DNA from: Eutypella sp. D-1
Taxonomy: Eukaryota > Ascomycota > Sordariomycetes > Xylariales > Diatrypaceae
DNA length: 64,000 bases
Direction: 5' to 3'
Assembly: GCA_023313575.1 (NCBI GenBank)
Contig: JAJTTP010000001.1
Span: forward strand, 2,418,001 to 2,482,000
Under the pieces are notes generated by a model, which did not search any database, was not told where the DNA came from, and saw only the letters and a list, made by a program, of their open reading frames with translations. A program made the translations under genes and the position numbers. This document shows positions 11,077-19,789 of this stretch, piece by piece; positions within the stretch are counted from its first letter, which is position 1; each line of letters starts with the position of its first letter.

Positions 11077-12309
11077 ATGTCGAAGGACGGCCAGCGCCTT
11101 CAAGATGAGGTAGGTTCGCAACCGTTTTTTCCTTCTTCCATTCCGTCATGGCCTGGCAGGGGGGTGGGTAGCTGGAAAATTACTAGAGGCAGTCAATGCC
11201 ATTGCATGTGACCGACCGATCTATAACTCCGCCCCCTGGTCCCCATATTCCGACTTTCACCCCATCCCTGCCCCTTTCAGTTAGTTGCTATCTGTATGTA
11301 GTCCCCCAGGCTGACGGCTGTCCCCTCCTCCCATCTACAGGGCTCCCGCGCCCAGGTAGTCATCGCGGGGGCCGGCGCAGGTCTCATCTCACGGTTCGTG
11401 GTAGCGCCGCTCGACGTGGTCAAGATCCGGCTGCAGCTGCAGGCGCACTCGCTGTCGGACCCGCCGCTGCTGCGTGCTGAGCTGCCGCCGGGCTCCCCCA
11501 TCTACAAGGGCACGCTGCAGACCATGCGCCACATCGTCGCTCACGAGGGCATCACCGGTCTCTGGAAGGGCAACATCCCCGCCGAGCTGCTCTACGTCTC
11601 CTACGCCGCCGTCCAGTTCACCACCTACCGGTCCATGTCGATGCTGCTGCAGCGCCTCTACGGGATGGGCGGCGGCGGTGAGGACAACAAAAAGCACGTG
11701 CCCTACGCCGCTGAGTCCTTCGTCTGCGGCGCCACCGCCGGTGCCGCCGGAACCGCGGCCACCTACCCGCTGGACCTGCTGCGCACGCGGTTCGCGGCCC
11801 AGGGCAACGACCGCGTCTACGTGTCGCTGCGGCGGGCGGTGGCGGACATCCGGCGGGACGAGGGGCCGCGGGGGTTCTTCCGGGGCCTAACGCCCGCCCT
11901 CGCGCAGATCATGCCGTACATGGGGATCTTCTTCGCGGCGTACGAGGGCCTGCGGCGGCCGCTGGGACCGCTGGTGCCGTGGGGCGGGGGCGGTGACGCC
12001 GCGGCCGGCGTGATGGCCAGCGTACTGGCCAAGACGATTGTGTTCCCGCTTGACCTCGCGCGCAAGCGCATCCAGGTCCAGGGCCCCACCCGCTCTCGCT
12101 ATGTCCATAAGAACATCCCCGAGGCCCGCGGTACCCTGTCGACCCTGCGCGACATCCTCCGCCGCGGCGGGCCCCGCGCCCTCTACCGCGGCCTCGCCGT
12201 CAGCCTCTTCAAGGCTGCCCCAAACAGCGCCGTCACCATGTGGACCTACGAGCGCATTCTCAACCAGCTCATCGCCTACGGCGGCGGCGGCTACCTAGAG
12301 GAGCCTTGA
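11077..12309 (+). CDS. TPC1: Mitochondrial thiamine pyrophosphate carrier
   Basis: A mitochondrial carrier family protein of 333 residues, in size and sequence like yeast and fungal Tpc1, which brings thiamine pyrophosphate through the inner membrane. The three carrier signatures are [18 protein letters not shown] and PLDLARKRI, each starting a repeat of about 100 residues. [19 protein letters not shown] is the stretch that points to Tpc1. The start was placed by adding a small exon, 11077-11109, encoding [11 protein letters not shown]. It joins at a phase-0 intron (11110-11340, GTAGGT to CTACAG) to [12 protein letters not shown], which matches the usual Tpc1 beginning. The gene is convergent with the MICOS gene downstream. 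The assignment to Tpc1, rather than another carrier, rests on remembered family similarity. Confidence 0.9.
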
Positions 12310-13248
12310 AAAAAGCCTCCGCGTTCCTCCACCGTCTCCCTCCCCCCTTTCCTCAGCCAACTCGGCATTTTTAGTCTTTTCTAGTGGGAGCCGGTAGATC
12401 TCCGCATGAAACTCCTTTCTCGGGGATGACGCAGTTATGGGTGAGCGATGTAAAATAGCGCTTTGTCAGGCGGGTAGTATGACCGGTTCAGTTTGCTGCC
12501 CACTTTCCTCTTTTTTCCCTTTTATGTTTGGCCGGCGTGTTGACATGTACAATATACACATATACCCCTTATAGAGCACTGGAATGGACTATGAAACCAC
12601 GGATCATCGCGTAATTAGTGAATCTCTCACCTAGGCTTGGACAGTTTCCCGTCTCTGGATCCTATCCTTCATACTCGTTAGAAAGAGACATGTCATAAAT
12701 AAACCATAACAAGACGGCTTAACTGTAGATTGCTGGTTCTAACTAAGATGTCCTAGCTCCTATATATGTTTACAGCCTATGGCTATGCTAGAGAGAGAGA
12801 GAGAAGGGACCTTGATAGACGAGGGAAAATAGGGCAAAACGGGCAAGGGCCAAAAAAAAAAAAAAGGTCGCTCCAGTGCTCCATCTTGTTTTGACAGATC
12901 ACTGAACCTAGCTTTTCGGCTGTGGAAGTATGTACAATACGGTACTGAAGATAGGATAGATAGGTAGATAGGCAGGCCCTCTGAGCAGACAAAAGGAAAG
13001 AAAAAGGGGGTTTATCTATTCCTCTATATGTTGGTACAAGGCAGAATCGCCTATTTTTTCGCCCCACCACACTCTCGTCTCCTTGACTTTTTTTAAACTT
13101 CTTCTTTTCAACCCTCTACCCACTTCGCTTTCTCCTTTCGAGACGAATGAGCAAGTTTGGAGAATTCTCCCCTGCTTACATACAAAGCGAGCGACCGACC
13201 CTTGCTCACGCCATCAAATCGCCACCCATCCCCCGTCTTCGTCTACTT
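12310..13248. other. Spacer between convergent TPC1 and MICOS genes
   Basis: About 0.9 kb made of two facing 3' regions. It has a GA microsatellite near 12790-12805, an A-run at 12852-12865 and a GATAGGTA-type run at 12950-12975. I support no gene here. Confidence 0.5.
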
Positions 13249-14371
13249 CTACTTCCCCTGCTTGACCCAGTCCTCGACGACGTCCCTCGCGGCGCGGACC
13301 TTATTGTCGACGTAGGACCTGCCGAGGCGGGCGTGGACAGCAGCGAAGCTGTAGCTGCGCTGGACGCCTTCGCGAGCGGCGAGGTGGGCCTCGGCGACGG
13401 CGGGGGGCAGGCGCTCGACCTCGAAGCGCCAGAGCAAGTCGCCGACGTTGCGCATGGTGACGGGGAGGGCGAGGTAGCCGACGCCGAGGCCGAGGGCGAG
13501 CGGCGCCGACGCCCGCAGCAGGAACCCCCGGTTCCGCGCGACGATGGACCCGGCCATGGACGCCACCAGAACGTAGCACAGGCCGGGCAGCAGGCGCTCG
13601 CCGCTCTCGCGCGGCGGCGCTAGCGACGCTACCGTCGACGTGAAGGTCCGCTCGAGCCCGAACGCCCGCTCCAGCGCGCCGTTCACTCCGTCCTCCGCCC
13701 GCACTGCCTGCGCGTGCAGGAACAGGCGCGCGCGCCCGATCTCCGCCGCCAGCCGGTCCGTCGGCGTCGGCCCGTGTCGACGGCGGTGCTGGTCGTTATC
13801 GTGGTGTTCTAGTTGCGACTGCGGCTCGGCGGACGCTGCTGCTGCGGGGGTGTACGGCGGCGGCGGGTCATCCTCTCGTGGTATCGTCTCGGAAACGGGG
13901 GAGGGGACGGGCGTGGTGGTGATGTGGTCGCCGGCCTTGGGGAAGGGCGCCGCGCGGTCATCGTAGATGGGCTTTTTCCTCGACTGCACCTGTTTTTCCG
14001 GCAGCGTCACGAGACCTCCTTCGTTAGTATGTGGTATATCTCTCACGCATGGGCCGGATCGGGGAGGGGGGTGGGTGGGGGAAGTCGTTTCGTACGTGGT
14101 TGTGGTAGTCGGACGGGGGCGACTCGGCGTGGGCAACCGAGGGAATTAGAGCACCGGAAGCCAGAGTCGCAGCCACCAACGGCCCCAGGGTTCGCTATAT
14201 GAGAGCGAGGACATTGTTAGCATTACATCGGGAGCACAGTGTGTGGTGGCGGGGAAGAGGGGGGGGGAGTGTCTGATAAGGAGCAGGGAAAAAGAGTGCA
14301 GGAAGAAAATTAATTCATTAGGATTTCGGGGATTTTCCACTTACCCGCTGAAAAAGGACTCTCGCAGCCAT
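13249..14371 (-). CDS. MIC26: MICOS complex subunit of the MIC26/MIC27 (apolipoprotein O-like) family
   Basis: A three-exon minus-strand gene. Exon 1 (14371-14345) encodes MAARVLFQR, exon 2 (14194-14096) encodes a hydrophobic stretch, LGPLVAATLASGALIPSVAH, and exon 3 runs from 13989 or 13983 to 13249. Both introns are phase 0. The second has a TACTAAC branch and two possible CAG acceptors six bases apart, giving 288 or 286 residues. The conserved RKKPIYDD box opens exon 3. Further on, residues LLPGLCYVLVASMAGSIVAR and PLALGLGVGYLALPVT form the two membrane segments of the apolipoprotein O-like domain. MICOS shapes crista junctions in the inner mitochondrial membrane. The long frame that begins at 14136 uses a TTG and reads exon 2 in the wrong frame; it is not the true N-terminus. 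Confidence 0.85.
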
Positions 14372-15140
14372 CTTGCCCTCAATTGACGCAGGGATGGATG
14401 GTCAACTGTGTCTTCAAAATCACATACGTATATGTACAGGTTGAGGTTCGGAGGTGTTGAGGTGATACCTAAGGGGAAGTTCGAAGCTCTGAGACTCCCG
14501 AGGTCTAATAAGTATGTACTTTAACTAATTACTTTTTCGTGGTTATCCAGGTCCCCTCGTAATTAATGAGAGAGAACTTTACTATGTACCTACGCAGAAC
14601 TTCCAAGCTGATCTAGTTGATTAAGCTAGGCCGGATAGGGTTAGTATTTGATTTTCAGCATGTCATACTAAGTAAATCGGCAAACTTGCAGGCGGCCGTG
14701 TGTGCTAATAACATTCCGTGCTTCTAGGTCCTGCAGGTTGTACCTCTTTTTCTCTACCGGTATACCGGGCATTTCCGGGCCTTTCCGGGCAGACGGACTA
14801 TGTATTTCGTATGGTGTTATCAGAACCTCCCTCTCCTTATCAGTGAGAGCTCTGCAAGCGCATATCGGAGCTCATATACGGAGAAGTACATATACTATAC
14901 TTCCTCTGCGTAAGTACTCTATGGAGTGCTTCCTTCACTTGGAAATTTTGGAGGAGATTCAAAGAAATATTGCCCGAGAAATGCCCGGCCTGGTTTAATC
15001 TGGAATTTCTTCTTCTCTTTCTCTCCCTTTTCCTTTTTCTCTTTTCTTTTTCTCTTTCCTTGTATGATTTGTCTTGAGGATCCTCCTATTCCTAGCGTTT
15101 CCCCGCGTCTCGTTATGATCTGGGCACGCACACGCACGCC
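14372..15140. promoter_or_regulatory. Shared upstream region of MIC26 and OCT1
   Basis: A 770-bp divergent spacer between two nuclear genes for mitochondrial proteins. The last 140 bases before the OCT1 start are pyrimidine-rich (CTTTTTCTC type), as is common in fungal leaders. I identify no specific factor site. Confidence 0.4.
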
Positions 15141-17561
15141 ATGATAAAAGCCGTCCGGTCAGGTCTATGGACCTGCTCTCGATGTTTGCGCCAGGCCTCG
15201 CAGTCTCAGCAGCGGCTGCAACGACAGCATGGGCGTTGGCTACATGCACCGTCTAGTGCTGCTCCCGCTGTGGGTGGTATAAATGTGTCTCCTATCGACC
15301 ATACGCCTCCTGATGCGAAGCACGACGATTCCCTCCTACGCCAAATCTTTGACTCCCCTCCCACTTTCCAGTACTTCGCAAGGCCATGGAAGGGGTTCGA
15401 CAGCAAAGAGAAAGCAGGGCTCTTCAGAAACAAATACTTGACCTCGCCAGAAGGCTTCCTGAAATTCGCCGATGTCACCGTGAGGCGGGCACGGAAGCTT
15501 GTAGACAAGGTCATCAGCGCCACCACCCTCGACGAATACAAAGCCATGGTGCGCGACCTGGACAGGCTGAGTGATATGCTATGCCGTGTTCTGGACGTCT
15601 GCGATTTCGTCAAGGTAACCCACCCCGATGCGAGAATACAAGCGGCAGCATCGCAAGCCTGGTCCTACGTCTATCAGTACATGAACCAGCTGAACACGAC
15701 AACCGGCCTAAGTGATCAGCTTGGAAAGGCTCTGAACAACCCTGATGTCATGGGAAGCTGGTCTGAGGAGGAGCAGACGGTTGCCAGACTTCTGCAGCAG
15801 GACTTCATGAAATCGGCTATCCAGCTCCCCCAAGACGCACGAGACCGTTTCGTAGACCTGTCGCAGAAGATCAGTGAACTAGGTTCGTCCTTCGTCGAGG
15901 ATATGCGGCCGCAAGAAAGCTACCTTGATTTCCCTAGCAGTAAATTTCAAGGCATGGATCCTCGCATGGCTCAACAGTTCGTCCGTCGAGGCATGCTTCG
16001 ACTTCCAACCATGTCGCCCGAGGCCTCGATGGCCTTGAGAACCGTGCACGATGAAGATACGAGAAAAGCAGTCTACTTTGCGACGCGTACCGCCTCAGAC
16101 AGGTCGATCAAGGTACTAGAGGCTTTGTTAAGGTTGCGCGCGGAGCTTGCCAAGCTATCAGGCTTCGAGAGTTACGGTCGCATGGCTTTACAAGATAAGA
16201 TGATGGCGAAATCACCCGAGTCTGTGAGCGAATTTTTGTCGGCCTTATCTAAACATAACTCCGCTCTCGTTCAACAAGATGTCACCGACCTTGTCAACGA
16301 GAAGGCGCGGCGGCTTGGTCATAGTGCGGCGGAACTGCACCCGTGGGACAAGGATTACTACATGGAGAGTATACGATCGAGTATGCGGTCGCGAAGAAGG
16401 CACGGCGATTTCTTGTCATCCTATTTCTCGTTAGGGACCGTCATGCAGGGCCTATCGAGACTTTTCACGCGATTATACGGCATCCGGTTCGTTCCTAGGG
16501 ATACGTTGCCCGGAGAGACGTGGCACCCCGATGTTAGGCGGTTAGATGTCATCTCTGATACTGATGGACACGTCGCCGTACTCTATTGCGATCTGTTCTA
16601 CAGGGACGACAAATCGCCAAACCCAGCACATTTCACCGTCCGCTGCTCGAGAGAAATTTCGCAGGACGAAATTGAGGAGGCGGCTAAGCAAGGCGAGGAG
16701 GGCGTCGAAGGACTCCCTGAGTTTGAATCCCCCATCGATGCCGCCAACGATGGGATGCATGTCTCAAATCAGTCCGGGTCAATCATGCAGCTACCAACAA
16801 TCGCTCTGATCTGTGACTTCCACCAGGACAAACGATCTGGTAACGAGCCTGCACTTCTTGATTACTATCAAATGGAGACGTTGTTCCATGAGATGGGCCA
16901 TGCGGTCCATTCCGTCCTAGCTCGGACGGCGCTGCAGAACGTCGCCGGGACGCGGTGTGCCACCGACTTTGCAGAGCTGCCCTCGACCCTAATGGAGCAC
17001 TTCTGTGCGGACCCTAGCGTCTTATCGCTGTTTGCTCGGCACCACTCGACGGACGAGCCGCTACCATACGAGATGGTCGCCGAGAGACTCCGCGTCTCTA
17101 AGCGTTTTGAGGCTTCTGACCGGGAGAACCAAATCATCCTCGCTATGCTAGACCAGGCGTATCACTCGTCGCTTCCGGGGACGGCGGACTTCGACTCCAC
17201 CGAGATCTATCACGAGCTTCAGAGAAAGCACGGGAGGCTCCCGCCCGACGCGCGGGGGACGAGGTGGCAGGGGTTTTTCGGGCACCTGTTCGGCTACGGG
17301 AGCACCTACTACAGCTATTTGTTCGACCAGGTATTGTCAGAGCGCGTGTGGAGGGTGGTGTTCTCTGGCGGCAAGGGCGGCGCCGCCTTAGACAGGGAGA
17401 ACGGCGAGAGGCTGAAGGCGAACCTGCTCCGCTGGGGTGGCAGCCGCGACCCCTGGAGGTGTCTGTCGGACGCCCTGCGCGACGAGCGCCTGGTCGATGG
17501 CGATGAGAAGGCGATGCGGATTGTGGGCAGCTGGGGGATCCAGGACGACTTCCACGAATAA
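15141..17561 (+). CDS. OCT1: Mitochondrial intermediate peptidase
   Basis: A single-exon gene of 806 residues, the usual length for fungal Oct1, an M3-family zinc metallopeptidase. It removes an N-terminal octapeptide from matrix-imported proteins after the main processing peptidase has cut. The zinc site is at residues 583-587 (FHEMGHAVHS), followed about 27 residues later by the glutamate-bearing DFAELPSTLMEHF. The N-terminus (MIKAVRSGLWTCSRCLRQ) is basic and lacks acidic residues, as expected of a mitochondrial presequence. The conserved DSPPTFQYFARPWKGF segment and the GYGSTYYSYLFDQVLSERVW end match the family. It is divergent from the MICOS gene. Confidence 0.95.
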   Translation: MIKAVRSGLWTCSRCLRQASQSQQRLQRQHGRWLHAPSSAAPAVGGINVSPIDHTPPDAKHDDSLLRQIFDSPPTFQYFARPWKGFDSKEKAGLFRNKYLTSPEGFLKFADVTVRRARKLVDKVISATTLDEYKAMVRDLDRLSDMLCRVLDVCDFVKVTHPDARIQAAASQAWSYVYQYMNQLNTTTGLSDQLGKALNNPDVMGSWSEEEQTVARLLQQDFMKSAIQLPQDARDRFVDLSQKISELGSSFVEDMRPQESYLDFPSSKFQGMDPRMAQQFVRRGMLRLPTMSPEASMALRTVHDEDTRKAVYFATRTASDRSIKVLEALLRLRAELAKLSGFESYGRMALQDKMMAKSPESVSEFLSALSKHNSALVQQDVTDLVNEKARRLGHSAAELHPWDKDYYMESIRSSMRSRRRHGDFLSSYFSLGTVMQGLSRLFTRLYGIRFVPRDTLPGETWHPDVRRLDVISDTDGHVAVLYCDLFYRDDKSPNPAHFTVRCSREISQDEIEEAAKQGEEGVEGLPEFESPIDAANDGMHVSNQSGSIMQLPTIALICDFHQDKRSGNEPALLDYYQMETLFHEMGHAVHSVLARTALQNVAGTRCATDFAELPSTLMEHFCADPSVLSLFARHHSTDEPLPYEMVAERLRVSKRFEASDRENQIILAMLDQAYHSSLPGTADFDSTEIYHELQRKHGRLPPDARGTRWQGFFGHLFGYGSTYYSYLFDQVLSERVWRVVFSGGKGGAALDRENGERLKANLLRWGGSRDPWRCLSDALRDERLVDGDEKAMRIVGSWGIQDDFHE

Positions 17562-18564
17562 GCCCTGGAGTATATATTTACGTTGTGCCGATGGCTCCTC
17601 CCCTGACATACGTAGATAGGGGTAAACTAAAGAGCTTGTCATGATTAGATGTACAACGCTGTACCTATTACACAAGAACATATTACGCAAGAACATAAAA
17701 GAAATATACCCCATATGGGCAATGCTACATGCGCAACTTCCAGAAACCGGTGTTATGTATAGCCAGTCTTTTCCCGATATTTCTTTTTGCCCCTGTGCTT
17801 TCTCCCTTTCTCTTTCTCCCTTAATAATTTCACTTAGGTCACACACCTATGAGGCTTCCTTCCCTGAAGCTGGAGTTTGGAAGTATACATTACCATGTGA
17901 CTAGAAGCGCCACCTCGTTGGTGTATAAGTCAACAACTTTATAACATAATTAATACCTACCTAGGTACTCATCTTGACGTACTGTAATGATTTAGTGTAG
18001 GAAGAACACATAGGATTCAAGGTACTCGGTGACTTAGTATGCTTAGGTAGTTGTTGCCCCGTCTGAGTTACTCCAAAGTGCCTTCCAACCCAGCAAGTCT
18101 ATGCACTCTACCCGTCACTGCCATTTATCATACGAGGCAGTAGGTGGAAATGCCACACTGAGCAATGCGCCTCCCCCACAGGCTCTATTACGCCTACGAT
18201 TACCCTGAACGTGTGGGCTAGATCGGATTAGGAGAGTATAATAGTCTCTCATCGGCGATATGTCAACAAATCCTTTTTCCTTTCTCACTCTTACCACGCC
18301 CAGCATCCGCATCATCCCCATCGCTGTCGTTATCGAGAGCAGGACATTCATTGATTTAAATCTTACTATCATTCTTCTTATTCTTATTCCAATCACAAGC
18401 TCTATTGCTTCCCCCCTCGGCAACAATCCATCCAAGACACTGAATTGCCTTCTCTCTTTCACGTATATTGTAAACAAACCACCACAAACTCACTCAACCA
18501 TCTGCCCGTTCACCACTTTACAAAAGGAGGAACCAGCCCGCGTGCTGCTAGAAAGGACGACAAC
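17562..18564. other. Spacer and leader of the WSC gene
   Basis: One kilobase with the OCT1 3' region on the left. A TACCTACCTAGGTA element is at 17954-17967. A pyrimidine-rich leader of about 300 bases precedes the WSC start. There are no further genes. Confidence 0.5.
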
Positions 18565-19416
18565 ATGGCCTATATCAGCAAGCTGTGTCTCACTACCACA
18601 ATCATAGGCATCGTCCTAAGCATTGTCGTTAGCCCGGCCGCTGCTCAGAAGAACAGCAGTCTATTTGCCTGGAATGACTTGGAAGTCTAGAAGACACCCT
18701 GGAACGGGTACAGATATGCCGGGTGTTTCTCAACTGGGCCTGACGCACCAGCCCTCGAGCCCGGCCTGAGTGTGACTACGGCGGACTACATGACCGTAGC
18801 TGGATGCCTGGATGTATGCCACGTTGGGAGCGCGTTCCTCAACCCAGACCACCGCATCATCGACGACGATGACGACGGTCCTAAGTTCCAGTACGCTGGC
18901 CTGCATTTTGACGAGTCCTCCAACTCCACGATCTGCCAATGCGGCGGGCTCTTGAACCGCCTTTCCGAGCGCCTGTACTACAAGAAGTGCCTCCAACCCT
19001 GCGATGGAAACTCCACGCAGGCCTGTGGTGCATCGGACAACCTCATCTTGTACAACCTCACAAGCGAGACTGCCGAGGACCCGCCCAGGCGCAAACCTGC
19101 GGTGCCAGTGCCGTCACCGTCACCGACGCCGTCGCCATCACCAACGCCGCCACCGACGCCTTCGCCACCACCGACGCCTTCGCCACCACCGACGCCTTCG
19201 CCACCACCGACGCCTTCGCCTTCACCTTCGCCGACGCCGACGCCAACGCCGGTACCGGTGCCGGTGCCGGTACCGGGTAAGCCTATACCAACGCCAACCG
19301 AGAGCGCGCCACCTTGTTCGCAAACGGGGGCAGCGTCTATCCTCGGGGTGTCATCCGGCCTCCAGCTGGGTGCGGCCCTGCTCGCGTTGAGTCGGTTGTA
19401 TGGAGTGGTCTTGTGA
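18565..19416 (+). pseudogene. WSC-domain GPI-type wall protein with an in-frame amber codon
   Basis: Read from the ATG at 18565, one frame of 284 codons encodes a signal peptide (hydrophobic core TTTIIGIVLSIVVS, AAA-Q cleavage site) and a cysteine-rich WSC domain (YAGCFSTGP, CLDVCHVGSAF, CQCGGLL, CLQPC). A proline-serine-threonine stalk made of 18-bp repeats and a hydrophobic C-terminus of GPI-signal type follow. Codon 42 (18688-18690) is TAG, between WNDLEV and KTPWNGYRYAGCF; the residues on both sides look like continuous WSC sequence. WSC domains bind wall glucans and occur in stress sensors and secreted wall proteins. The stop may be a true nonsense mutation (CAG to TAG would fit), a sequencing error, or be spliced out by a 63-66-bp intron starting at GTC/GTT 18625/18628, although those donors are weak and would remove the signal cleavage site. 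There is no kinase-like or long cytoplasmic tail. Confidence 0.6.
19147..19218 (+). repeat. 18-bp tandem repeat, four units
   Basis: Four head-to-tail units ending in ACCGACGCCTTCG. They encode PPTPSP blocks in the stalk of the WSC protein. A (CCGGTG/CCGGTA) run encoding PVPVPV follows to about 19277. The repeats are in phase with the reading frame. Confidence 0.8.
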
Positions 19417-19789
19417 GAGGATGAGTTGTTTGGGTTTGAGTTGATGGGGTAATGGATTTGCAATGGCGGCGTTGAATTACGAGAAGGGACGACGGAGTGG
19501 GAAGGGCCACTTGTCGTCACGAGGGGGTTGATTGGCCTCTGAATCAGGGTTATAGAACATCCTTATATTTGTACTGTTAGACTCCACACACATCATCACC
19601 TAATGTGATACACATTCAGGTGTTTCACTCACTCACTCATCGTTCGCATGGATGTCCATCGTGATCTGGTCCAAATTCTTTGCATAACCACGAATTCCGC
19701 TTCTTCGAACAAAATTCCTTCAAGTCGTATTCAAATCATGGTAATCGTAGCATCGTATCCTGACCTCACCCCACCTCACCCAACCCAAC
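19417..19789. other. Short spacer between convergent WSC and REV1 genes
   Basis: About 370 bases of facing 3' regions, with ACTCACTCACTCAT at 19626-19639 and CACCTCACCCAACCCAACTC-like runs close to the REV1 stop. Nothing is coded here. Confidence 0.5.

Noticed and set aside
14099..14136. N-terminal part of the long MICOS frame, reading MPTPSRPRPTTTT
   Set aside because: It starts at TTG and reads exon 2 in the wrong phase. The spliced model gives the family N-terminus MAARVLFQR and the RKKPIYDD box.
18625..18690. Intron removing the amber codon of the WSC gene
   Set aside because: Possible, but the donors (GTCGTT, GTTAGC) are weak and splicing would delete the signal-peptide cleavage site. 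It is kept only as an alternative.
19147..19218. Direct repeats resembling a CRISPR array
   Set aside because: The units are adjacent with no unique spacers, in phase with a eukaryotic proline-rich stalk.
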